Shown here one piece after another: positions 42,974 to 51,858 of a DNA stretch of 64,000 nt. Origin of the DNA: an uncultured Campylobacter sp. (GTDB lineage: Bacteria; Campylobacterota; Campylobacteria; Campylobacterales; Campylobacteraceae). Positions within the stretch are counted from its first letter, which is position 1; every line of letters starts with the position of its first letter. Made by a program: the position numbers and the translations under genes. Below the pieces are notes generated by a model. It was not told the DNA's origin. It did no database searches and worked only from the letters and a program-made list of their open reading frames with translations. Where the stretch lies: positions 1 through 64,000 of the forward strand of contig NZ_CALIIU010000079.1 of assembly GCF_938017775.1 (NCBI RefSeq). Direction: 5' to 3'.

Positions 42974-44032
42974 TTAAAGCCTGCCGCGCAATTTCGTCGC
43001 TAGCGCTGCGCCGATTTTTTCGTAGCCCTCTTTTTGCAAGTGGATTTCGTCAGGGCGGATCAGCCCGCGCTCGCGCCAGCCGCGCCAGCCGCCATCCTCG
43101 TCCATAAGACCGGCTATGTCGTAAAACATTGCCCCTTCGTCTCGCGCTAGATGCGCTAGCACCTCCGCAGCGCGTGAGGCGTTTGGCACTTTAGGGCTTC
43201 GCGGCGGCGCTACGAGCAAGATTTTTGCACCGGGAGCTGCGGAGTGGACGGAGCGAAGCAGCCCACGGACGCTTTGGTAGAATTTTTGCTCGTCAAATTT
43301 CGGATCCATCGCGTCGTTTGTGCCATAAGCGATGACTACGAGATCGTATCTAAGTCCCGAAAAATCCCTACCAAAGGCATCTGCACCCCATTTTTCGTAG
43401 AGGTTGCTAAACGCGCCGTTGCTCGCACAAGAGTCTGCAAAGCGCGCGTTTTTGCGGTAAATTTTATATCCTCCAAGCTCTGCTCCATCACGCAGCGATC
43501 GAATTTCGATCGGAAATCTAAGTCGCAGCTTAGAATACTCCCATTTCTGCGGCACTTCTTGCGAAATATACGCGCTTAGCCCACTTGCGTCGCGCACGCG
43601 AAAAATCTCGCCGCTCTGATCCGATTTATGCAAAATTTCGACGTAAAAATCGCCGCTAAGCTGCTTTAGCTCCAGTCGCACATTAGCGCCCTTTTTGCCG
43701 GTAGCGATCACTCCGCATAGTGGGAAATCGGGGTCTTGCTCGGTGCGGGATGAGATTACATTAAAGCCGCTTTGCTTAAATTCTATATTTTCGCTTTTGT
43801 GATATTTAGGCATCATTGCAGGCACGAAGCCGACGCTGTTTTGCACGAAAAAACCATGTCTGAAAGCATCTATCAGCGCGTCGCTTCCTAAATGCGAATC
43901 GCCAAAAAATTTCACTCCAAAGCCCGCAGAGCTTTTTGCGTTTGCGGAATTTATGCCGCGAACGCCTGCGTTTGCCGCGCATCCGCCTAATAATGCGGCA
44001 AATAAAATCACTATAAATTTACTCAACTTCAA
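42974..44032 (-). CDS. SGNH-family lipoprotein, Ape1-like peptidoglycan O-acetylesterase
   Basis: A 352-residue lipoprotein (lipobox LLGGC, Cys 18). The catalytic Ser is in FGDSHLGSDA near residue 45, the GxND block in YGTND near 250 and the Asp/His in DEIHL near 333. About 150 residues between block I and block III form an inserted beta-rich (CBM35-like) domain, the architecture of the C. jejuni/Neisseria Ape1 enzymes, which remove O-acetyl from MurNAc. It is third in a cassette with a DUF459 SGNH protein and an MBOAT. Its start overlaps the upstream stop by 14 bases. Confidence 0.75.
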   Translation of the reverse strand: MKLSKFIVILFAALLGGCAANAGVRGINSANAKSSAGFGVKFFGDSHLGSDALIDAFRHGFFVQNSVGFVPAMMPKYHKSENIEFKQSGFNVISSRTEQDPDFPLCGVIATGKKGANVRLELKQLSGDFYVEILHKSDQSGEIFRVRDASGLSAYISQEVPQKWEYSKLRLRFPIEIRSLRDGAELGGYKIYRKNARFADSCASNGAFSNLYEKWGADAFGRDFSGLRYDLVVIAYGTNDAMDPKFDEQKFYQSVRGLLRSVHSAAPGAKILLVAPPRSPKVPNASRAAEVLAHLARDEGAMFYDIAGLMDEDGGWRGWRERGLIRPDEIHLQKEGYEKIGAALATKLRGRL

Positions 44033-45329
44033 TCCTTGATAAAATTTCTTTCGCTACCGCTTCGCAACCCTCTTTGCTCATATGAATGCCGTCGTCTTGG
44101 CGCACGCGCACGAGCTTGGAGCCGCTTTGCAGATAGGTTTTATAGACGCCTTTTTCGCACACCAGCGGAGTTGTTTGCATAAAATACCCGCCAAGCGCCA
44201 TACTGGCGTCGGCATATATTTGATTTAGCAGCTGCGTTTTCTCCTCAAAATCCGGCTTTTGCATACACGGCATCGCTAGCCACAGCACTCCTGCACCGTG
44301 CGAGTGCGCCGTATCGTAGATCTCGCGCACCCTTGAGGCGTAAAACTCCCGCCAGCGCGGCGTTTTGATGCCGTAGGTCTTGCCGCCTGCGCGGTACTCC
44401 CAGACGTCGTTCGCACCCAGCAGCACGACTACGAGCTTAACGCCGCCATTCTCTCTAAGCGCAGTATCGAGCGTCTTTTGCCAGTCGAAAGATTTCTTGC
44501 TCGCAAGCCCCGTCGATTGCTTGCTAAGATCGATCACTCTCAGGCTTCGCTTCGGGAAAAATTTCTTAGCGTTCATCCCCACGTATTGCATCAGACTATC
44601 GCCCATAAAAAGTACCTCATCGCCTGCATTTAGACGGATTTTGCCATCGTCGCTAAGCGAAATTTTAGCATCAATCTCCGCGGAGCTTTGCGTCGTTAAA
44701 TTCTGCTCCAAAGCCTGCGGAACAGGAAGTTGAGAATCGGAATTTTCGCCGCTTTGCAAGGTTGCGCTTGCCGTGACGGGATTTTGCGGCACAGAGGAGC
44801 TGCGCGGCATAGAGCTTGTTGTAGTCTGGCTTTGTGGCACGGAATTTTGCGAAGTAGAATTTTGAGGAGCGGAATTTTGTGCGTAAGGCTCTTGCGCAGA
44901 ATCGCGCGTCTTTAAATGATGCGCAGAATTATTTAAGGCAGAATTCTTCGCGGCATGGGCTTGCGGCTTGCTACCTTGCGGCTTAACGCTTTGCGAAGTC
45001 TCGTGATCTCGCGCCCCCATACTTTGCAAAACTTGATTTTCCGCCATGCGATCTTGCGCAGATTTTTTAAAATTTTCGCTTCCGTCATGCGGACTTGCGT
45101 CCTCATCCTTGCTAATATCCTCGCCTTTGATACGCTGCTCAAGCCTATCTGCGACATTTGCAATCTTTTCGTAGATCTCTCCACCTACGCGAAACGGCGA
45201 GCGGCGCAGCCATTCTTCTAGCCCAAAGTCATCGTGAAATCGCTGCTCCAAATAATAAAGCAGCGAGCCTTGCATAAAAAATGCCGAGAAAAACAGCGCA
45301 AAAAGCAGAGTCGAAACAAACCTAAGCAT
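44019..45329 (-). CDS. DUF459/SGNH protein, PatB-like O-acetyltransferase
   Basis: A 436-residue protein with a membrane anchor (about 1-22), a low-complexity linker (about 75-210) and a C-terminal SGNH domain: FMGDSLMQYVG near 242, GANDVWE near 305 and DGIHMS near 415. DUF459 proteins act with an MBOAT to transfer acetyl groups to peptidoglycan (PatA/PatB pair) and sit next to it here. The linker has xQNSx repeats encoded by a 15-bp GAATTTTG-based repeat at about 44836-44890, so its length may vary. Confidence 0.75.
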   Translation of the reverse strand: MLRFVSTLLFALFFSAFFMQGSLLYYLEQRFHDDFGLEEWLRRSPFRVGGEIYEKIANVADRLEQRIKGEDISKDEDASPHDGSENFKKSAQDRMAENQVLQSMGARDHETSQSVKPQGSKPQAHAAKNSALNNSAHHLKTRDSAQEPYAQNSAPQNSTSQNSVPQSQTTTSSMPRSSSVPQNPVTASATLQSGENSDSQLPVPQALEQNLTTQSSAEIDAKISLSDDGKIRLNAGDEVLFMGDSLMQYVGMNAKKFFPKRSLRVIDLSKQSTGLASKKSFDWQKTLDTALRENGGVKLVVVLLGANDVWEYRAGGKTYGIKTPRWREFYASRVREIYDTAHSHGAGVLWLAMPCMQKPDFEEKTQLLNQIYADASMALGGYFMQTTPLVCEKGVYKTYLQSGSKLVRVRQDDGIHMSKEGCEAVAKEILSRIEVE

Positions 45330-46889
45330 CTAAAATCCTGCGTAGATGAAATTTGGAATTCCGCTTGGCATCAGTGCGAAAATCAGCGTGAAGATCATGC
45401 CGAGCACGAGAGCTTTAGGTAAAAATGGCAGCTCGGCAAAAAGCGCGATCAAAGTATCTTTAAGAGCTGAAATTTTAGGATAAACAAAAATCCCCGCTAA
45501 AATCACCGCAAGCACCGCTAGCTCGCTAATATCTCCGAAAGCTCGCGCGCGGGTAAAAGCGCTCAAAATCGCCGCCGCATCTGGCAGGGAATTGGCGAAA
45601 AAAATCCAAGCGAAACTTACAAAAATATAGGTGCAAAATAGCGCCAAATGCGGATTTAGCGGCTTTACGCCCACTTTAGCAAGACATTTTAAAAACACAA
45701 GCGCCACTCCGTGCAAAAGCCCCCAAATCAAAAAATTTAATCCCGCGCCGTGCCATATGCCCGAGAGCGCAAACGCGATTAGCAAATTTACGCAGGTGCG
45801 CGCAAAGCCATTGCGCGAGCCGCCGAGCGGGATATAAATATAATCGCGTATAAACGTGGATAAGCTGATATGCCAGCGATCCCAAAACTCACCTAAATTC
45901 TTAGCCGCGTAGGGCATATTAAAATTCTGAGGCAGCTTAAAGCCCATCGCAAGTCCAAGCGCACGCGCCATATCGATAAAACCGCTAAAATTCGTATAAA
46001 GCACCACGCCATAAAGCAGCAGTGCGGCTAGAATTTGCGCCGCGGAGGACTCAGGCTCGTCGCCGTAAACGCCCGAAATCACATCGCTATAATACGCGCC
46101 CAAATAGCCGCTAATAAGCAGCAGCTTAACTAAGGCAAAAATTATAAGCACATAAATTTCATCGGCATTGCCAAAGTGCTTGAAGCGATCAAACTGCGGC
46201 AGTACCGGCTCTACGCCCTTGGCAGCGCTAGCGCGCCCGATAGGACCCATCACGACGCTAGGGAAAAACGCTAAAAAGCACGCCAAGCTCAAAAAGCCCT
46301 GCTCGCCGCATTCGCGTCTATAAACCGAGACGAAATAGGTGATCGACATGAAAACATAATATGAAATTCCAAGCGGAAACGCCACGCTATCAACGGCACC
46401 TAGGTGCAGCGCAGCAAGCGCAGCATTGAAAAACTCCCTGACGTAGCCGTAATATTTAAAAAACGCAAGAAAAAATAAGCCGCCAGCAACTGCCGCAAGC
46501 ATCACTGCGCGCGCCTTCGCAGTTGGTAACGGAATCTGCTTCGCTAACCCCGCTTTTTGCACCTGCTTTGCTATGCCAGCTTGTTTTGTTGCGCTCATCT
46601 GCTTGGCTGCCGCTTTACGCGAGAGCTTTTTCTTATACGAAGACTGCTTTGCGGGCGGTATGGCTTTTGCGACTACGCGATTAGCGCGAGCGATACACGC
46701 ACCTGCAAAATACACGAATATGCTATAGGCCGCAAGTACTAGCGCAAAGCGCGGATTTACGGAGCACATAAAGCCATAGCTTGCCAGCAGGATCAGAATT
46801 TTTTGCGCAAAAATATGATTTTTGAGCGTCCAATAAACGATTAAAAACGCTAAAAAAGCAAGGACAAACTCGGGCGAAAAAAATGTCAT
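45330..46889 (-). CDS. MBOAT acyltransferase, PatA-like
   Basis: A 519-residue polytopic membrane O-acyltransferase. The conserved block includes NFMPYAAKNLGEFWDRWHISL-like text (about 320-345) and the invariant His in SGIWHGAGLNFLIWG near 375. PatA and AlgI move acetyl groups across the inner membrane to a periplasmic partner, here the DUF459 protein directly downstream. An inserted basic segment of AKQ-rich repeats (about residues 78-118) is not a normal AlgI feature. First gene of the cassette; alginate genes are absent, so peptidoglycan is the likely target. Confidence 0.85.
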   Translation of the reverse strand: MTFFSPEFVLAFLAFLIVYWTLKNHIFAQKILILLASYGFMCSVNPRFALVLAAYSIFVYFAGACIARANRVVAKAIPPAKQSSYKKKLSRKAAAKQMSATKQAGIAKQVQKAGLAKQIPLPTAKARAVMLAAVAGGLFFLAFFKYYGYVREFFNAALAALHLGAVDSVAFPLGISYYVFMSITYFVSVYRRECGEQGFLSLACFLAFFPSVVMGPIGRASAAKGVEPVLPQFDRFKHFGNADEIYVLIIFALVKLLLISGYLGAYYSDVISGVYGDEPESSAAQILAALLLYGVVLYTNFSGFIDMARALGLAMGFKLPQNFNMPYAAKNLGEFWDRWHISLSTFIRDYIYIPLGGSRNGFARTCVNLLIAFALSGIWHGAGLNFLIWGLLHGVALVFLKCLAKVGVKPLNPHLALFCTYIFVSFAWIFFANSLPDAAAILSAFTRARAFGDISELAVLAVILAGIFVYPKISALKDTLIALFAELPFLPKALVLGMIFTLIFALMPSGIPNFIYAGF

Positions 46890-48381
46890 TCAATCTTTCC
46901 AATTTAAATTTTTAAAGCTCTTGCGGCTTTTAGACGCTTGCGGCGTGAGATTTATATGAAGCGAAAAAGCTTTTTTAAATCGCTTACAGCGCGATATTTT
47001 ATGCGCAGGTGCGGCATTGCGCCGCTAAACGCTCTAATAAATCTAGCGTCCAAATCCTTCTTAGATTCACGGACAGCTTGCAGCAAGCCCTTGCCACGTG
47101 AGCAAAATTCCGCCACAATGGCAAAATTTGAAACGCAAATGAGAGCTCTACACACGAATAAAATTTTTAAACGCGCTGAGCGGTTTGCCATCAAATTCTT
47201 ATAAAACCTCGCAAACGCAGTCTCACAAGTTCTACCCGCATGATTTCAAAATAAGCGCTTTTTGGAATCATGCCATATAAATTAGGCGCGCGATGCCGTT
47301 AAAATCTTATGAAATAAGATGAGCCGCACTTCATCACAACTATGAGGGCTAAAATTCTACAAAGCAAAATTTTAAAAGCCAAAAATTTTGCAGCGATAAT
47401 AAAATTCCGCCCGTTAAAATCTATCGCGCGAAATTACTAAGTAGAATCTCACTTTAAGGCGCAATAGAAACCATCTAAAAGCTGTGCCTTATGAGCCAAA
47501 ATCATGGCTTTAAATTTTTACTGCAAATTGCAAACTTACGCTACCATAAAGTCCCTTTTAATTTTGTGGCAGCGTAAATGCGCCTTGCGCCAGCCTCGCT
47601 CTTTCACGCAAAACGCAAGTAAAATCAATAAGCTTCGCATCGTAAAATTTTGGCTCTAGACTTGGTTTTAGCGCAGTGTAAATTCGAGCTCGTTAGGCAA
47701 AATTAGCCGTAAATTTCAATACGGCTACATAGATTTGAGTTTGAGCCGAAATTTAACCTAGCAGAGCCGAATCTTGCTTCGCAATCCAGCCATTCTAACG
47801 AGATAATGTAAATTTTAATTTGCAATTTAAAATTTCTAGCGCAACGATACCGGCTTTGGCTCGCGCTTTGAAATTCTAATTTAGCGGCGCGAACAGTTCA
47901 TAAAGCGGCGCGTAAAATTACAAATTTCAGCGTTTTTTATTCGGCTGGCTAGGTTTGTGTGCGCAAGAACTGATTTGCGAAAATTTTAAAATTTTATCGC
48001 TTGCCCCAGCCCGCCTTCAGGGCAATCGCGATAAAATTTACGCTCCGCACCTCAAGCAAGCGAGCAGTTGCGATGAAATTCCAAGCTAGTAGTCGAGATG
48101 AAATTTTACGTCGCATTTTAAAAAGATCCCGCGCATGCCTAACTGAGAAATCCGTAAATCTCGCGCAAAATTTCACATCGCCGTATTACTTAGCAGCTAT
48201 CAAATATGCTTGCCAAGCAGACGTGGTGAAATTTCATACTACCTTTTAATACTCGCTCGAAGTAAAATTTCGCGCAGCTGTTTTGGCGGTCCATACTCGA
48301 ATAAACGCTCTATATAATTCTATCGCAAAACGGCTGCCTGGCGGAATTTTACCCGGCAGCAAAGTCTTTTATGCGCGAAAT
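46890..48381. other. 1.5-kb spacer without a convincing gene
   Basis: Between the O-acetylation cassette and metE. Opposed frames at 46938-47204 (plus) and 46952-47194 (minus) are open but lack family signatures. The rest is AAATTT-rich. A near-palindromic hairpin lies at 47238-47273 and a small one (ATCTTAT/ATAAGAT) follows near 47313. Confidence 0.5.
47238..47273. other. 36-bp near-palindrome (14-bp stem)
   Basis: GCATGATTTCAAAA pairs with TTTTGGAATCATGC with one G-T wobble, around an eight-base loop TAAGCGCT. No T-run on either side, and no gene ends here, so a terminator is unlikely. Confidence 0.5.
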
Positions 48382-50664
48382 TTACGCCTCTGCGCGGATG
48401 ATCCTAACCGCTTCGACCATATTTTTTAAGCTAGGGCGAACTTCTTCCCATTTGCGGGTTTTTAGACCACAGTCCGGGTTGATCCACAGCTGCTCTTTCG
48501 GGAGCACCTCAAGCAGCGCGCGGATCTGGCTTACGAGCTCCTGTACGCTAGGAATTCGCGGACTGTGGATATCGTAAACACCTGGACCGACCTCTTGTTT
48601 ATAACCGACCGATTTGAAAACTCGAAGTAGCTCGTTGCCACTGCGAGCGGTCTCGATGCTGATGACGTCAGCATCCATCGCCTCTATCGTTTTGATTATA
48701 TCGTTAAACTCTGAATAGCACATATGCGTATGAATCTGCGTATGAGCGCTTGCGGCACTGACGGCGAGTTTAAAGGCACTAACGGCAAATTTTTCGTATG
48801 CAGGGATGTTTTCGGATCTAAGCGGATAGCCCTCTTTAAACGCAGCTTCGTCCACCTGAACGATCTTGATACCCGCGTCTTGCAGATCCGAAATTTCATC
48901 AAAAATCGCAAGTGCGAGCTGTTTTACTATCTGATCGCGAGGCTTATCGTCGCGCACGAAGCTCCAGTTCATCATCGTAACAGGTCCCGTTAGCATACCT
49001 TTCATAATCTTTTTAGTGCGGCTTTGGGCGTATTTGATCCACTCTACGGTCATCGGTTTTGGGCGGCTAACGTCGCCGAAAAGTAGTGGCGGCTTCACGC
49101 AGCGGCTGCCGTAGCTCTGCACCCAGCCGTTAGCGCTAAATGCGTATCCGCTCATCTGCTCGCCGAAATACTCGACCATATCGTTGCGCTCTGGCTCGCC
49201 GTGAACCAGTACGTCTAGGCCGATCTCATCTTGAAATTTAACGCAGTCGTCGATGTAGGCTTTGATGTCACGCTCGTAGGCTTCGCGGTTGATTAAGCCC
49301 TTTTTATAGGCATTTCGGACTTGTCGAAGCTCAGCAGTCTGCGGGAAGGAGCCAATCGTAGTGGTAGGTAAAATTCCATATCCAAGCTCTTTTTTCTGCA
49401 CCTTGATGCGATCCTCGTAGCGATCGGCGCGCTCGAATTTATTTAAATTTGCGGCGCGGCTTTGCACTCGCTCGTCGTGAATTAGAGGCGAGCTAGCGCG
49501 GGTTTTAGCGGATTTTTGATTTTCTTCGTAAGCTTTCATGCCGTGCTCGCACATCGGAATTTCAAAGAAAAGATGGGTTAAAATCGAAATTTCGCTTAGC
49601 TTTTCGACAGCGAAGCTTAACCAGGATTTAACCTCGGCGCTTAGCTTGTCCTCGTATTTTAGCGTAAAAGGCACGTGCAAAAGCGAGCAGGAGGTACCCA
49701 CGTAGATGCGCTCTTTAGGCACGTAGGCCTCGATAGCTTTGAGCTGAGCTAGCTTTTTGTCGATGTCGCTCTTCCAGATATTGCGCCCGTCGATCACGCC
49801 CGCAAAGAGCACGGTCTTAGCGTCTTTTAAGGCTTGAAGCTCTTTTTTGATATTCTCTTCGCTTGCGTAAACAAAATCAAGCCCGATCGCCCATACATCG
49901 GTTTTTACAATCTCTTTAACAGCCTCGGTCGCATGCTCAAAATAGGTCATAAAGATGATTTTTACGTTGCTTGCGACCTTGCTTAGGCGCTGATAAACGG
50001 GCACGATCTTCGGCGCTAGCTCAGCCGCGCGATCCGTCACGAAAATCGGCTCGTCGATCTGAACCACGACCTCGCTATCAAGCTCGCTAAGAAGCTTTAG
50101 CAGCTCCTCATATTTCGCGGCAAGAGCGCCCAGGTGCGCGAGCGGATCGCTTTTGTCGCTTGATTTGCTAAGCGCAAGATATGTGATAGGTCCAATTAAA
50201 TTTATCTTTAACGCGCAGGAATCCTTAAAATCGTTATTCTTCGCAGCCCTATACTCGCTTAAAATTTTACTAGGATTTAGGCTAAATTCCGTATACGCCG
50301 AGATCTCAGGCACGATATAGTGGTAGTTTGTGTTAAACCACTTCGTCATCTCCATCGCGACTGCGTCTTTGCTGCCGCGCGCCATCGCAAAATACTGCTC
50401 GTGCGCCGAAAGGGCAGCAAAGCGCTGCGGGATAACACCGAAAAGTACGCTGGTATCGAGCATCAGATCATAGTATGAAAAGTCATTTACGCTAATTAGG
50501 CCGCTCCAAGCGTCCAGCTGATATTTGATGTGGCGATCTTTTAGCTCTGCGGCGACTCGCTCTAGCGCGTCATAATCGCACTTGCCCGCCCAATAGCTCT
50601 CCAAAGCCTTCTTTAACTCGCGCTGCTCTCCGATACGCGGAAAGCCCGTAACGTAACTCTTCAT
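48382..50664 (-). CDS. metE: Cobalamin-independent methionine synthase
   Basis: A 760-residue 5-methyltetrahydropteroyltriglutamate-homocysteine methyltransferase with two TIM barrels. The N-terminal FPRIGEQRELKKALESYW and C-terminal catalytic zinc region are clear: HTHMCYSEF, SIETARS and NPDCGLKTR carry the His/Cys/Glu/Cys ligands. Length normal. It is a single gene with AAAGGATAGAG before the ATG. B12-independent synthesis is common in Campylobacter. The upstream 350 bp shows no recognisable riboswitch. Confidence 0.97.
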   Translation of the reverse strand: MKSYVTGFPRIGEQRELKKALESYWAGKCDYDALERVAAELKDRHIKYQLDAWSGLISVNDFSYYDLMLDTSVLFGVIPQRFAALSAHEQYFAMARGSKDAVAMEMTKWFNTNYHYIVPEISAYTEFSLNPSKILSEYRAAKNNDFKDSCALKINLIGPITYLALSKSSDKSDPLAHLGALAAKYEELLKLLSELDSEVVVQIDEPIFVTDRAAELAPKIVPVYQRLSKVASNVKIIFMTYFEHATEAVKEIVKTDVWAIGLDFVYASEENIKKELQALKDAKTVLFAGVIDGRNIWKSDIDKKLAQLKAIEAYVPKERIYVGTSCSLLHVPFTLKYEDKLSAEVKSWLSFAVEKLSEISILTHLFFEIPMCEHGMKAYEENQKSAKTRASSPLIHDERVQSRAANLNKFERADRYEDRIKVQKKELGYGILPTTTIGSFPQTAELRQVRNAYKKGLINREAYERDIKAYIDDCVKFQDEIGLDVLVHGEPERNDMVEYFGEQMSGYAFSANGWVQSYGSRCVKPPLLFGDVSRPKPMTVEWIKYAQSRTKKIMKGMLTGPVTMMNWSFVRDDKPRDQIVKQLALAIFDEISDLQDAGIKIVQVDEAAFKEGYPLRSENIPAYEKFAVSAFKLAVSAASAHTQIHTHMCYSEFNDIIKTIEAMDADVISIETARSGNELLRVFKSVGYKQEVGPGVYDIHSPRIPSVQELVSQIRALLEVLPKEQLWINPDCGLKTRKWEEVRPSLKNMVEAVRIIRAEA

Positions 50665-51018
50665 CTCTATCCTTTAAGTAAAATTTTGATATGAAAGTGT
50701 TGATTTTATCTAAAATTTCTTTTGACGTCATTAAAATTTTAACCTAATCTCGAAAATGAACGAAATTTCATCCAAAAGCGCAGGGGTGGAATTTCTCGAT
50801 AAAATCTGAAATGGAATTTTTATCGACGGAATTCCGTAAGTTAAAATTTTAGGATTGAATTTAAAGGCGTTAAATTCATCACAATTTAAACCTCATCGCA
50901 AGATTCTACTAAAACTTAGTAAAGCCTTGCGACGAAGCTAGCCTTACCTGACACACCGCAAAGCCACTGAGCATCAAGGCTCTATGAAAGCAGTGCAACG
51001 CCTCAAATATGAAAATTC
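50665..51018. other. Spacer upstream of metE
   Basis: 354 bp, A/T-rich, with repeated AAATTT-type blocks. A minus-strand TTTAGATAAAATC near 50704-50712 could be the metE -10 region. No gene seen. Confidence 0.4.
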
Positions 51019-51603
51019 TTAGAATTTATAATTATATCCTGCGTAAACGCCGTATTTTTTACCGTCGTTATCTTCGATATAATCGCCGTCTTTGTACCAC
51101 GCCTTGCTTGCTTTAAAGCCCATTTCAATCTCGCTATTGGAGCCAAACTCATACGCAGTACCTATCTTGCCGCCCAAAATGAAGCCACCCAGCGTATCGT
51201 CCGCTCTAACCCAGCCGCCATTGCTATAGTCTATTTTAACTTCAGTATCTAGCACCGAAAGCCCAGCGTAAGCGCCTAGGACGAGCTTAAATCTACCGAA
51301 AAGCTCCGGCGTAAAATCCGCGCCGGCTACGAAATCGTGCGTGCTCCATTTAACCTTTCTTTTCGAATTGGCATTCGAGCTGGAATCCTCGCCCTTAAAT
51401 CCGTAAAAATACCCGCCGTAAGCTCTAAACGTGCCGAAGTCATATCCGGCTTTAACGCCGATCTGCGGCTGTCCGTCATCAAAACCTGCGGCTTGGTTTT
51501 TGAAATTGTATCCGCCCTCGCCGCCTATGAAAAGCCCCTCCGCCATCGCGCTTACTGCAGCTAAAGAGCTAAGAAGCGCCACTTTTGCAACTAAATTTCT
51601 CAT
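51019..51603 (-). CDS. Outer-membrane beta-barrel protein
   Basis: About 194 residues with a signal peptide (1-22, ending SAMAEG) and alternating amphipathic strands ending in VYAGYNYKF, the C-terminal Phe of an outer-membrane barrel. Eight to ten strands would fit OmpA/OmpW/PagP-size porin-like proteins. I take the ATG at 51603 because AAAAGGAG precedes it and a signal peptide follows immediately; upstream ATGs at 51693-51696 add a non-signal extension. Monocistronic with a -10 (TACTAT) at 51631-51636. Confidence 0.8.
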   Translation of the reverse strand: MRNLVAKVALLSSLAAVSAMAEGLFIGGEGGYNFKNQAAGFDDGQPQIGVKAGYDFGTFRAYGGYFYGFKGEDSSSNANSKRKVKWSTHDFVAGADFTPELFGRFKLVLGAYAGLSVLDTEVKIDYSNGGWVRADDTLGGFILGGKIGTAYEFGSNSEIEMGFKASKAWYKDGDYIEDNDGKKYGVYAGYNYKF

Positions 51604-51630
51604 CTTTACTCCTTTTAAAAAAGTAACGCA

Positions 51631-51636
51631 ATAGTA
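51631..51636 (-). promoter_or_regulatory. -10 box for the outer-membrane protein gene
   Basis: GCTACTATTGCG on the minus strand lies 28 bp before the ATG. Confidence 0.4.
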
Positions 51637-51858
51637 GCGAGCTAGAGCGAAACCGCGTGTAAATTTAAGGTAAATGCACTGAGATATGAGCATCAAATGA
51701 ATTTAAAATTATTAGAACGATTTCTCTTTCTAATATATGACAAATTTTACGCAATACAAAACCGCCTCTTAACTTCGCGAATAATTCTTCTTGACTTTTA
51801 GATACGAGGCTCAGGCGTAGAATTTTTAGTTTAACTTCATATATAATTTTAGACTACA

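Noticed and set aside
46938..47204. 88-codon plus frame facing an 80-codon minus frame
   Set aside because: Both open by chance in the same region; no motif, no good start.
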